Positions 1 through 7,825 of a DNA stretch of 64,000 bases are shown here, piece by piece. The notes beneath the pieces were generated by a model, which saw only the letters and a program-made list of their open reading frames with translations, made no database searches and was not told the DNA's origin. Every line of letters starts with the position of its first letter. Within the stretch, counting starts at the first letter, position 1. Source of the DNA: Bacteroidales bacterium (GTDB taxonomy: Bacteria > Bacteroidota > Bacteroidia > Bacteroidales > UBA932); assembly GCA_017447265.1 (NCBI GenBank), contig JAFSOA010000015.1, positions 186,001 through 250,000 on the forward strand, read 5' to 3'. Position numbers and translations under genes: made by a program.

Positions 1-1134
1 GCCCGCGAAGATCCACAGCGCTATTACATCTCCTCCTCGGCCGACGAGGTGGTGTCGGGCCGGGGACCCTATTACCGCCTCCCGGCCAAAGACTACTGGC
101 AACTCGACCAGCGCCCCGGGTACCGCAACGAGAGCCGCATGTTCCACAGCGAACGCGGCATGCCCAACTTCCCGAACTACGAGAGCCTGATCGAAATGAT
201 GCCGGCTTCCCAGGCCTGGCCGCCGACCCGCCTCTGGGGCGTCCATGACTTTGCGCTGCAGAGCGCCCAGCGGGGACAGACCTTCATCGATGCCGTCAAC
301 GCCTACTTCGGACCTTCCCCCGACGGCGAGACCTTTGCCCAACGGGCCCAATGGGTCAACTACGACGGATACCGGGCCATGTTTGAGAGCCGCAGCCGCG
401 AGCGGCGCGGACTCCTGCTCTGGATGAGCCACCCGGCCTGGCCTTCCATGGCCTTCTGCACCTACGACTGGTTCCTCGACGGCACAGCCGCTTACTACGC
501 CTGCCGCAAAGCCTGCGAGCCCCTGCACATCCAGTGGAACCCGGCCAGCCGGCTGGTGGAGGTCGTGAACTACAGTGCGGGCGACCAGCACGGGCTGCGT
601 GCCGTGGCCACGCTCTACACGGAAGACGGCCAGGTAGCCAGCCGCCGCGACACGACGCTGGCCCTGCGGGAAGATACGACCATGGAACTCTTCTCCCTGG
701 ATTTCCAACGCGCCGGTCTCAATGGCAATCCGCGCTGGGGCCACCAGGTCTGCTTCCTCCGCCTCCAGTTGTTCAACGGGGCCGAAGTGGTGTCGCACAA
801 CGACTACGCCATCGCGGCGGAAGAAGACAACTACCGGCAGCTCAACGGTCTGCCCAACGCCCATGTCAAACTGTCCCGCAAGCGCGCCCGCAACGGACAG
901 CAGGCCGCCGTCACGGTGACCAACACCTCCGACGTTCCGGCCCTGATGCTTCACTTCGTAGCCCGCCGCGGCGACGGCACCCGCCTGCTTCCCGCCCTCT
1001 GGTCGGACAACTACATCCACCTGATGCCCGGCGAAGAACGCGTGCTGCACTTCGAAACCCCGGGAGACAACGCACATGCACTCGTCGAGGTCCGCGGTTT
1101 CAATGTCCCGGTCAGCGAGATACTCGTACGCTAA
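1..1134 (+). CDS. GH2-family exo-glycosidase (mannosidase/glucosaminidase type), 5' truncated by window
   Basis: The reading frame is open from base 1, so this is the C-terminal part of a larger enzyme. The segment FHSERGMPNFP has the form of the nucleophile loop of GH2 exo-beta-glucosaminidase and endo/exo-beta-mannosidase enzymes, with the Glu of SERG as likely nucleophile. It is followed by a Trp-rich TIM-barrel end (LLLWMSHPAWPS) and two beta-sandwich domains rich in NYSAG- and TNTSD-type Ig strands. Family enzymes remove terminal mannose or glucosamine from glycans. The missing N-terminus holds the sugar-binding domain and acid/base residue, so the substrate cannot be called. A GTG at base 49 is not the real start. 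The gene stands upstream of an M13 peptidase that has its own promoter. Confidence 0.8.
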   Translation, partial: AREDPQRYYISSSADEVVSGRGPYYRLPAKDYWQLDQRPGYRNESRMFHSERGMPNFPNYESLIEMMPASQAWPPTRLWGVHDFALQSAQRGQTFIDAVNAYFGPSPDGETFAQRAQWVNYDGYRAMFESRSRERRGLLLWMSHPAWPSMAFCTYDWFLDGTAAYYACRKACEPLHIQWNPASRLVEVVNYSAGDQHGLRAVATLYTEDGQVASRRDTTLALREDTTMELFSLDFQRAGLNGNPRWGHQVCFLRLQLFNGAEVVSHNDYAIAAEEDNYRQLNGLPNAHVKLSRKRARNGQQAAVTVTNTSDVPALMLHFVARRGDGTRLLPALWSDNYIHLMPGEERVLHFETPGDNAHALVEVRGFNVPVSEILVR

Positions 1135-1140
1135 ATTTAC

Positions 1141-1148
1141 TATCTTTG
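1141..1148 (+). promoter_or_regulatory. Bacteroidota -7 box (TATCTTTG) for M13 peptidase
   Basis: TATCTTTG matches the TAnnTTTG element read by the phylum's primary sigma factor. It lies 28 bases before the peptidase ATG, directly after the stop of the GH2 gene. No clear -33 TTG is visible. Confidence 0.6.
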
Positions 1149-1176
1149 CGGCTTTGGAAATCATCAATTCAAAAAC

Positions 1177-3201
1177 ATGAAAAAAATGTTGTTTTTCCTG
1201 GCCGCTGCCGGGCTCATTGCAGCCTCCTGCGGCACCAAGCCTGCCAGGACGGCCGGGCTCAACTACGACTACATGGACACCACCGCCCGTCCGGGCGACG
1301 ATTTTGCGAAGTACGCCACCGGCCACTGGGGCGACTTCAACCCGCAGCCGCCGGAGTATCCTTCCTGGGGCGCTTTCACCAAGCTCGCTGAAGAGAACAC
1401 CAAGACCCTGGCCAGCCTGATCCAGGGAATCGCAGCCCAGGACAATGAGAAAGGCAGCATCGCCCAGAAGATCGGCGACCTCTACAACATGGCCATGGAC
1501 TCGGCACGCCTGAATGCCGAAGGCGCCGCGCCGCTGAAGGCCCACCTCGCCGAGATTGACGCCCTCGACAGCCGCGAAGCGCTCCTGCAATACTGCGCCA
1601 GGGAGCACGACAACCTCCTCTTCAGCATGTATGTCGACGCCGACGAAAAGGATTCCGACAACAACATCGTCGCCATCGTCCAGGGCGGTCTGACCCTCCG
1701 CAACAAGGAGTACTACTCCTCCAAGGACCCGCAGAACGTGATGGTCCGCGAAGCCACGAAAGAGCATATGCAGAAGCTCTTCGAACTGGCCGGCTACCCG
1801 GAGAAAGAAGCGGCCGCCAAGGTTGCCCGCATCTGGGCACTGGAGACCGAACTCGCCGCTGCGCACTATTCCATGGAAGAGCAGCGCATCCCTGAAAAGA
1901 ACTACCACAAGATGAGCGTGGACGAACTGATGGCTGCCTGCGCTCCCTTCGACTGGAAAGACTATCTCAAGAATTATCGTTACGACAAGACGACGGAGGT
2001 CGATCTCGGCCAGCCCGAGCCGGTGGCCAAGGCCTGCCGTATGCTCATGAGCACGCCGCTCGAAACCCTCAAGGATGTCTATCGCTGGAAGCTCATCAAC
2101 AGCGCCTCCTCCCTGCTGTCCGATGATTTCGCACAGGAGGATTTCGAATACAGCCGCAAGATTTATGGCACCCAGGAGATCACGCCGCGTTGGAAACGTG
2201 CCGTCAATCTGGTGGACGGCCTGATGTCAGACGCTGTCGGTCAGCTGTATGTCGAGAAGTTCTTCCCGCCGGAGGCCAAGACCGAGATGGTCGAACTGGT
2301 CGGCAAACTCCAGAAATCGCTGGGTGAGCGCATCCAGGCGCAGGAATGGATGACCGAAGAGACCAAGACCAAAGCCCTCGAGAAACTTGCCGCCTTCCAC
2401 GTGAAAGTGGGCTATCCCGACAAGTGGGACGACCTGACGCCGCTGGTCATCGACCCGGAGAAATCGCTCTATGAGAACGCGCGTGCCGCTTCCGAGTTTT
2501 ACTGGAACCTGAACTACGACAAGCGCTACAACAAGCCGGTCGACAAGGACGAATGGCTGATGCCCGCCCAGATGGTCAATGCCTACTACAACCCGACCAG
2601 CAACGAAATCTGCTTCCCTGCCGGCATCCTGCAGCCGCCGTTCTTCGACTTGCAGGCTGACGCCGCCGCCAACTATGGCGCCATCGGCGTGGTCATCGGC
2701 CACGAGATGACCCATGGCTTCGACGACCAGGGCCGTCTCTACACGAAGGAAGGCAATCTCCAGAATTGGTGGACCGATGCCGACGCAGAGGCCTTCAAGA
2801 AACCCTGCGACGCCATGACAGACTACTTCGACAGTCTCTGGGTCATCCCGAACGAACTCCACGCCAACGGCAAACTCACCCTGGGTGAGAACCTGGCGGA
2901 CCACGGCGGCCTCAACATCGCCTACAACGCCTTCCAGATGTGGCAGAAAGAGCACGGCCGCCTCGGCGACGACCACGGTTTCACGCCCGAGCAGCGCTTC
3001 TTCCTCGCCTATGCCAACGTGTGGGCCGGCAGCACCTCCGAAGAGATGCTCCGCTACCAGACCATGATGGACGTGCACTCCGTGCATTACCTCCGCATCA
3101 ACGGCGCCCTCGCCCAGTGCGACTACTGGTATGACGCCTTCGGCATCCAGCCCGGCGACGCCTACTATGTAGCACCCGAGAACCGCGTGAAAGTCTGGTA
3201 A
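1177..3201 (+). CDS. pepO: M13 family zinc metallopeptidase (PepO/neprilysin-like) lipoprotein
   Basis: This 674-aa protein starts with a lipoprotein signal (hydrophobic run, then AASC around residue 17), so it is probably anchored in the periplasm or outer membrane. The N-terminal M13 domain is followed by a catalytic domain with HEMTH at residues 509-513, the third zinc ligand in ENLAD (Glu571), and the family segment NAYYNPTSNEICFPAGILQPPFF. Length matches bacterial PepO. M13 enzymes cut short peptides. It is a single gene with its own promoter, and a perfect hairpin terminator follows. All expected zinc ligands are present. The natural peptide substrate is unknown. Confidence 0.95.
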   Translation: MKKMLFFLAAAGLIAASCGTKPARTAGLNYDYMDTTARPGDDFAKYATGHWGDFNPQPPEYPSWGAFTKLAEENTKTLASLIQGIAAQDNEKGSIAQKIGDLYNMAMDSARLNAEGAAPLKAHLAEIDALDSREALLQYCAREHDNLLFSMYVDADEKDSDNNIVAIVQGGLTLRNKEYYSSKDPQNVMVREATKEHMQKLFELAGYPEKEAAAKVARIWALETELAAAHYSMEEQRIPEKNYHKMSVDELMAACAPFDWKDYLKNYRYDKTTEVDLGQPEPVAKACRMLMSTPLETLKDVYRWKLINSASSLLSDDFAQEDFEYSRKIYGTQEITPRWKRAVNLVDGLMSDAVGQLYVEKFFPPEAKTEMVELVGKLQKSLGERIQAQEWMTEETKTKALEKLAAFHVKVGYPDKWDDLTPLVIDPEKSLYENARAASEFYWNLNYDKRYNKPVDKDEWLMPAQMVNAYYNPTSNEICFPAGILQPPFFDLQADAAANYGAIGVVIGHEMTHGFDDQGRLYTKEGNLQNWWTDADAEAFKKPCDAMTDYFDSLWVIPNELHANGKLTLGENLADHGGLNIAYNAFQMWQKEHGRLGDDHGFTPEQRFFLAYANVWAGSTSEEMLRYQTMMDVHSVHYLRINGALAQCDYWYDAFGIQPGDAYYVAPENRVKVW

Positions 3202-3250
3202 CGACGCCCGTCCCGTGGCGCTTCGCTATCTGACGATCCGTCGTTTAAAC

Positions 3251-3284
3251 AAAACCGCTTGCGTAATTGTACGCAAGCGGTTTT
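3251..3284. terminator. Bidirectional intrinsic terminator between convergent genes
   Basis: A perfect 14-bp inverted repeat (3251-3264 and 3271-3284) with a 6-base loop runs from AAAA to TTTT. The same hairpin gives a U-tract on either strand. It serves the peptidase gene on plus and msrA on minus, which converge here. Confidence 0.9.
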
Positions 3285-3323
3285 CGTTAATTCGCTGATA
3301 CATAAGTACCCTTCTGCCACGCA

Positions 3324-3839
3324 TCAATCGCGCTCAGGGCGCGTTTCGCGGGCAAAGCGGAAAAGTTCGAGCGGGAGATGGCAATAGCCGTCCGGATTCT
3401 TGTTCAGGTAGTCCTGATGGTAGTCTTCGGCGCGGTAAAAGTTCTGCAGCGGCCCGACCTCGACGGCGAGGGGCGCAACGAACGCACGCTGCACTTCGTC
3501 AAAGATCGCGCGGATCTTCGGAAGGTCGTTCGAATCGGCGTAGTAAATTCCTGTCCGATAGCGGGTTCCTTCATCTTCGCCCTGCTTGTTCAGCGAGGTC
3601 GGGTCAATGGCTTTGAAGAACATGCGCAGCAGGAACTTCAGGCCGACACGCTCCGGGTCATAGCGGACATGCACCGTTTCGGCATATCCGGTGGTATCGG
3701 TGTAGACTTCCTTGTAGCTGGGGTCGGGCGTGTGCCCGTTGGCGAAGCCAACCTCTGTCATGACAACGCCTTCGATCTGCTGAAAAAAATGCTCGGCGCC
3801 CCAGAAGCAGCCGCCGGCCAGATAAATGTCTTTATGCAT
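3324..3839 (-). CDS. msrA: Peptide methionine-(S)-S-oxide reductase MsrA
   Basis: This 171-aa protein reduces the S-epimer of methionine sulfoxide in proteins, using thioredoxin. The signature GCFWG is at residues 10-14 with catalytic Cys11. The body (EVGFANGHTPDPSYKEVYTDTTGYAETVHVRYDP) is classic MsrA, and no signal peptide is present, so it is cytosolic. It is the last gene of a three-gene minus-strand operon behind a PIG-L deacetylase and a TIGR04076 protein. Its ATG overlaps the stop of the upstream gene by 8 bases, indicating translational coupling. No MsrB domain is fused. Confidence 0.96.
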   Translation of the reverse strand: MHKDIYLAGGCFWGAEHFFQQIEGVVMTEVGFANGHTPDPSYKEVYTDTTGYAETVHVRYDPERVGLKFLLRMFFKAIDPTSLNKQGEDEGTRYRTGIYYADSNDLPKIRAIFDEVQRAFVAPLAVEVGPLQNFYRAEDYHQDYLNKNPDGYCHLPLELFRFARETRPERD

Positions 3840-4143
3840 GATAATCCATTATTTCGATATAAAAACTGAACGGTCGGAAACCGTCGTTGCAACTGATCAT
3901 GGCGCTCATGGGGTTCTGCATCCACCCGTCGAAGAAGTTCCCTTCGCCGCGGGCCAGTGATTCGACAAAGGGCCGCATCACCTCCCAGGCCGACGGGCAC
4001 AGCCCTTCCGGCCGCTGTCCGTCCACGGAAATCCACTGCTGACCCGGACGGACCTCGCAGGCATGCTCGATCGGGTTTTCATATAGCGCCATCAAATCGG
4101 GATACACCGTCTGGCGGACAGCCGTGATCCGGACTGCGTTCAT
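3832..4143 (-). CDS. TIGR04076 family protein
   Basis: A small 103-aa protein of the TIGR04076 type: an N-terminal VRITAVRQTVYPDLMALYENP strand, a middle EVRPGQQWISVDGQRPEGLCPSAW, and an ending NDGFRPFSFYIE. The family occurs widely in anaerobes and has no established function. It has no signal peptide and only scattered cysteines. It starts 3 bp after the PIG-L gene and overlaps msrA by 8 bases, so the three genes are almost certainly co-transcribed. The association with MsrA hints at a stress-related role, but that is only inference. Confidence 0.8.
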   Translation of the reverse strand: MNAVRITAVRQTVYPDLMALYENPIEHACEVRPGQQWISVDGQRPEGLCPSAWEVMRPFVESLARGEGNFFDGWMQNPMSAMISCNDGFRPFSFYIEIMDYHA

Positions 4144-4146
4144 AGT

Positions 4147-4905
4147 CTAGACGAGTGAGACGGGTTCCACATGGTGAAGGAAGGCTTCGGCGAAAGCGCA
4201 GCGGCATTCGAGACCACGGAAGCGTTCCATCGGGTCGTGCCACTCCTTCATGAGCTCTTCCAGCTGCTGGCTCTCGTGACAGAAACAGGCCTTGTACTTG
4301 CGGTCGCGGGTCGCGCTGATGTCCACCCAGTCAGACGGATGGAACATCTGTGTCTGCGTACCGCTCATCACCTCGAAATAGTATAGTTCGAAGCGGCGGT
4401 CAAGCCGGCGCCAGGCATCCAGCACCAGAATGCCGCAGACGGCGTGGTCGCGGTGCCCGTCGATGGGCCAGTGTGTGATGACGACATCCGGCTTCTCGCG
4501 GTCGAGCAACTCCCGCATTTCACGATAACGCTCGAGGTTCACCTCCGTGCTGCCGTCAATCTGGTCCATGAACAACGGCCGGGCACCCGTGGCTGCACAA
4601 GCGGCTTCCGCCTCTTTTTTCCGGATGGCCGCAGCCTCGGCGTGGCTCTTGCCGGCAATCCCCGCCTCCCCTTTCGTGAGATAGACGCACACCACTTCGT
4701 GCCCCGCATCGGTGAGCAGGCAGATGGTTCCGCCCGCCGCGGTTTCAGGATCATCGGGGTGCGCCCCGATCACGAGAATCTTCTTGCGGTCCTTGCGTTT
4801 GCCCGCCGGCGTCATGCCGGCCGCTGCAGCATCCAGCGGAATGCCGCCGAGGATGGTCAGCGCGGCGGCCCCGCCTGCTGCCTTCAACATTGATCTTCGG
4901 TTCAT
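4147..4905 (-). CDS. PIG-L (LmbE-like) N-acetylglucosaminide deacetylase, exported
   Basis: This 252-aa PIG-L family zinc deacetylase has the metal motif AHPDD at residues 48-52 and a second ligand region HWPIDGHRDH. It begins with an RR-type signal (MNRRSMLKAAGG followed by a hydrophobic stretch) suggesting Tat export of the folded metalloenzyme. Family members remove acetyl from GlcNAc-linked substrates. The real substrate is not predictable here. It heads the operon with the TIGR04076 gene and msrA. The promoter box lies only 5 bases upstream of the ATG, so the mRNA is probably leaderless. Confidence 0.88.
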   Translation of the reverse strand: MNRRSMLKAAGGAAALTILGGIPLDAAAAGMTPAGKRKDRKKILVIGAHPDDPETAAGGTICLLTDAGHEVVCVYLTKGEAGIAGKSHAEAAAIRKKEAEAACAATGARPLFMDQIDGSTEVNLERYREMRELLDREKPDVVITHWPIDGHRDHAVCGILVLDAWRRLDRRFELYYFEVMSGTQTQMFHPSDWVDISATRDRKYKACFCHESQQLEELMKEWHDPMERFRGLECRCAFAEAFLHHVEPVSLV

Positions 4906-4910
4906 GTCGT

Positions 4911-4918
4911 CAAAGTTA
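4911..4918 (-). promoter_or_regulatory. -7 box (TAACTTTG) 5 bases from the PIG-L start
   Basis: Read on the minus strand, TAACTTTG is followed by ACGAC and then the ATG. With transcription starting a few bases after the box, almost no 5' leader is left. Confidence 0.65.
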
Positions 4919-4946
4919 GAAAAAAAACAAATCTGTTCCAGCCCGG

Positions 4947-5810
4947 TCAGCGCATGTGCCGGGTGAGGAAATCAAGCACGTAGCTGTAATACAGTTTGCG
5001 GTGCTCCGGTTTCCAAAAGCCGTGGCCGGCGCCGAATATCAGGTGAAGTTCGCAGTGGTCATAGACATTGGAGGCCAGGGCAGCATACTCGGGCTTGACC
5101 AGGCTGTCCTCGGTCCCATGGATGATGAGCACGTCGCCCTGATAGCCGGCAATTTCCTGATAGATGTCAAAATCGTCGTAAAACGGCTCATAAAAGACCC
5201 GGCCGAGACGCATTCCCATGATCGTGACGGTGTCAGGGACGTTCTCGCGCGTCGGGAAAAGCGCAAATCCGTCGTCCGGAATGCACAAGGCAGGGTATAC
5301 GAGCACGATGGAATTGATCTTGCCGGCGGCATAAGGGGCGGCCAGGGCCGAGACACATCCGCCCTGGCTTTCGCCCAGCAGGAAGACATGCTCCGTATCC
5401 ACGCAGTCCCAGCTGCGGACCATGTCGAGGATATCCAAGAGATTCTGGCGTTCCGTGAAGAGCGTCATCTCTTCCGTGCGGCCTTCGCTGCGGCTGTGGA
5501 CAGAGCCACCGGCAAAATCATAGCAACAGCACACGTACCCCAGTTTGGCCAGCGTGTCGACCATTGCATAAAAGCCCATGTGCGTGCCGTTGTAGCCATG
5601 CGAGAGGATCACGGCCGGATGCTTCCCGGGAGAACGCGGGATGAAAGCCTCGCCATAGAGGCGGTTCCCGCCGCTTGTGCACGAGATTTCACGCATTTCA
5701 TAAGAGGGATCACTGGGTGCCTGCCACTGCCGGGCCGGCATCTGGGCAAAGGTCGTCAGCGAGCACAACGCCGCCGCCAGGACACAGAAGAATTGTCGGT
5801 ATGCCTTCAT
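4947..5810 (-). CDS. Secreted alpha/beta hydrolase (esterase/peptidase S9-like)
   Basis: This 287-aa protein counts from the ATG of MKAYRQFF, which opens a good signal peptide. An upstream in-frame ATG at 5849 would overlap the promoter box and is rejected. The fold shows an oxyanion segment HGYNGTHMG, the nucleophile elbow GESQGG (Ser148), an acid-loop HGTEDSLVKPEY and a final GAGHGFW histidine. It resembles the cinnamoyl/acyl-esterase type of the dienelactone hydrolase family. It is a single gene, divergent from the amidase gene. Substrate unknown. Confidence 0.85.
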   Translation of the reverse strand: MKAYRQFFCVLAAALCSLTTFAQMPARQWQAPSDPSYEMREISCTSGGNRLYGEAFIPRSPGKHPAVILSHGYNGTHMGFYAMVDTLAKLGYVCCCYDFAGGSVHSRSEGRTEEMTLFTERQNLLDILDMVRSWDCVDTEHVFLLGESQGGCVSALAAPYAAGKINSIVLVYPALCIPDDGFALFPTRENVPDTVTIMGMRLGRVFYEPFYDDFDIYQEIAGYQGDVLIIHGTEDSLVKPEYAALASNVYDHCELHLIFGAGHGFWKPEHRKLYYSYVLDFLTRHMR

Positions 5811-5836
5811 GATGGTTCGGTTTTGCATTGGGATTT

Positions 5837-5844
5837 CAAAGTTA
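5837..5844 (-). promoter_or_regulatory. -7 box (TAACTTTG) for the alpha/beta hydrolase
   Basis: The minus-strand TAACTTTG ends 26 bases before the chosen ATG at 5810. Its position inside the longer open frame is the reason for rejecting the start at 5849. Confidence 0.6.
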
Positions 5845-5905
5845 GGCAATTTTCTTCAGGAAACCGCATCCCGGTTCTAAAAGAACCGTGTGTCGCTTTT
5901 TTTCG

Positions 5906-5913
5906 TATCTTTG
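5906..5913 (+). promoter_or_regulatory. -7 box (TATCTTTG) for the amidase
   Basis: TATCTTTG lies 61 bases upstream of the amidase ATG at 5975, giving a leader of about 55 bases. It is divergent from the hydrolase promoter, 60 bp away. Confidence 0.6.
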
Positions 5914-5974
5914 AATTTTATTGGATTACTGTGCACCTATAAAAAAGTGCAGCAAAACGAACAAAAATTTGATT

Positions 5975-7459
5975 ATGAAAAGATTACATAGCTTACTCGC
6001 AGCCGTGCTGCTGCTAACCCTCACAATCCCTGCATCGGCGGGCATCAGTTTCAGACGGTCCCCGCATTACAACCAGGACACCGTCACCAACAGCCGCTAC
6101 TACCTGGTCTGCATCACCGATCCGGGCAACCTCGCCGCCATCAACGGCGAACAGGTCAAGGTCTACAAGACCGGCACATTCGGCCGCCAGCTGCGCCTTG
6201 TGGAAGGAGACAACCGCATCGAAGTGACCCTCTTCAAGGGCCAGGAGGTCGAGACCCGGGAAGTTCATATCTACTACCGCCCCGGGACCGGCCTCGTCAG
6301 CCGTCCCGCTGCTGAACCCCAGCTGGAAGACCGTCTTTTCTACGTCACCACGAAAGAAGGCGCCTACCTCCAGTACGGCTCCGGCAGCGACCGCCTCGGC
6401 GGTTCGAAGATGGGCTACCTGGATCCCGGCATTGTTTTGAAAGTCACGGGCGCCGTCGGCGACCTTTACAAAGTGCAGCTCGCCACCAACCGCTTCGCCT
6501 ACATCCACCAGGAAGATGTGGAGTTCTGCCCGAAGAGCAGCCGCATCGTCAATACCAACAGCATGAACCTCAACAACGTCGGAGGATGCGACCGCATCCG
6601 GCTTTCCCTTCCGGAGAAACTCCCCTACGCCGCCTGGACCTCCCTCGACCCGACGACCATCAACGTGGATGTGTTCGGCGCCATGAACAACAGCAACTGG
6701 ATCACGCAGTACAATGAACTGGGCATGGTGGATTACCTCGACGTGCAGCAGGTCGACAGCGACGTGCTGCGGCTCGTAATCAGGCTGAAGGACAAATACT
6801 GCTGGGGATACAGCGTGCACTACGACGGCAACGTGCTGCAGATTGAAGTCAAGCACACACCGAAGAACCTGACGCTCAAAGGGATGACCATCGGCGTCGA
6901 TGCCGGACACGGCGGCAGCGCCTCCGGCGCGGTGAGCAACACGGGTTTGAAAGAGAGCGACGTCAATTTGAGCATCGTTCGCGAAGTCGAGAAGCTCTTG
7001 CAGAAAAAAGGCGCCAACGTCGTGCTCAGCCGCACGGACGACCGCGACATGACCATGACCGAGCGCAAGAAGATCTTCCTCGACGCCAACATCGACCTGA
7101 TGGTCTCGGTCCACAACAACGCCGGCGGCTTTCCGCTCTCCGCCATGGGCACCAGCACCTACTACAAGCACATCACGAACCGCGATCTGGCCGCCACGCT
7201 GCTCAGGCACATGCTAGAACTGAATGTTCCTTCCTACGGCCTGACCGGCAACTTCAACTTCTCGCTCAACGCCCCGACGGAATATCCGAACGCCCTCGTC
7301 GAATGTCTCTTCATGAGCAGCCTTCCCGACGAAGAGATCCTGGCCGATCCCGCCAACCACCGGAAAATCGCCGAAAAAATCGTCGCCGGCCTCGAAGACT
7401 ATCTCAACCAGGTCGCCGAATCGAAAGGATTAGTAACCAAAAAGAAATCAAAGAAATAA
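5975..7459 (+). CDS. N-acetylmuramoyl-L-alanine amidase (Amidase_3) with SH3-like domain
   Basis: This 494-aa enzyme cuts the amide between MurNAc and the stem peptide of peptidoglycan. The start at MKRLHSLLAAVLLL gives a clear signal peptide, so the longer frame from 5921 is not used. The middle has an SH3-like segment (about residues 110-180, YVTTKEGAYLQYG to FAYIHQEDVEF). The amidase_3 domain starts near residue 305 with GVDAGHGG, continues through the ESDVNL, SVHNN and NALVECLF zinc/catalytic regions, and ends around residue 480. It probably acts in cell separation. A structured repeat begins directly at its stop codon. Confidence 0.93.
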   Translation: MKRLHSLLAAVLLLTLTIPASAGISFRRSPHYNQDTVTNSRYYLVCITDPGNLAAINGEQVKVYKTGTFGRQLRLVEGDNRIEVTLFKGQEVETREVHIYYRPGTGLVSRPAAEPQLEDRLFYVTTKEGAYLQYGSGSDRLGGSKMGYLDPGIVLKVTGAVGDLYKVQLATNRFAYIHQEDVEFCPKSSRIVNTNSMNLNNVGGCDRIRLSLPEKLPYAAWTSLDPTTINVDVFGAMNNSNWITQYNELGMVDYLDVQQVDSDVLRLVIRLKDKYCWGYSVHYDGNVLQIEVKHTPKNLTLKGMTIGVDAGHGGSASGAVSNTGLKESDVNLSIVREVEKLLQKKGANVVLSRTDDRDMTMTERKKIFLDANIDLMVSVHNNAGGFPLSAMGTSTYYKHITNRDLAATLLRHMLELNVPSYGLTGNFNFSLNAPTEYPNALVECLFMSSLPDEEILADPANHRKIAEKIVAGLEDYLNQVAESKGLVTKKKSKK

Positions 7460-7460
7460 T

Positions 7461-7607
7461 GCTTGCGCTGACACTCTGGAAATTGCCTTTCGGACCGACG
7501 CTTCGCGTCTCCCTCCCAAAGCCGCCGGCTTTGGGCCCCTCCCGCTATCAAGCGCGGGTGCTTAGGGTCCTCAAGGCAATATTCCACCCGTGTCCGTACG
7601 CGCAAGC
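7461..7607 (-). repeat. Structured repeat, copy A (147 bp, three-armed fold)
   Basis: Read on the minus strand it forms nested stems: GCTTGCGC/GCGCAAGC, GACAC/GTGTC, an internal loop gggt/aga, GGAA/TTCC, ATTGCCTT/AAGGCAAT, and GGACC/GGTCC. The head has three hairpins with stems CCCGC/GCGGG, CCCAAAGCC/GGCTTTGGG and GACGC/GCGTC. Copies B (7654-7802) and C (38105-38251) share the layout with different paired bases. The outer stem reaches back to the amidase stop codon (pairing from 7458), so the element could also serve as a terminator for that gene. It contains no convincing open frame. Confidence 0.85.
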
Positions 7608-7653
7608 ATTTATTCCTGTGAAGAACCAAGTTTTTGCCTCATGGTCAGTTCTG

Positions 7654-7802
7654 ATTGCTTGCGTTACAGCGCGGGTGATACTTGCTCCCGCAACCCATGC
7701 CACCCTCGGCACTGTAAGAGGGAGGGGCCCATGCGCAGCATGGGAGGGGTCGAGCGCAGCGAGACGGTTGCGGAGCAAGTGTCAGAGCGCAACGCAAGCA
7801 AT
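7654..7802 (+). repeat. Structured repeat, copy B (149 bp), upstream of uvrB
   Basis: It has the same plan as copies A and C with different stem sequences: ATTGCTTGCGTT/AACGCAAGCAAT, GCGC/GCGC, internal loop gggt/aga, GAT/GTC, ACTTGCTCC/GGAGCAAGT, GCAACC/GGTTGC. The head arms are CCCTC/GAGGG and CCCATGC/GCATGGG, plus a weak third arm. The head keeps GGGAGGGGCCCA and TGGGAGGG as in the other copies. It lies opposite to copy A and ends 23 bases before the uvrB ATG, so it may sit in the uvrB leader. Together A and B fill the 366-bp gap between the amidase and uvrB. No gene is seen there. Confidence 0.8.
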
Positions 7803-7825
7803 TATCGAAGGAGAACGGTAGACAA

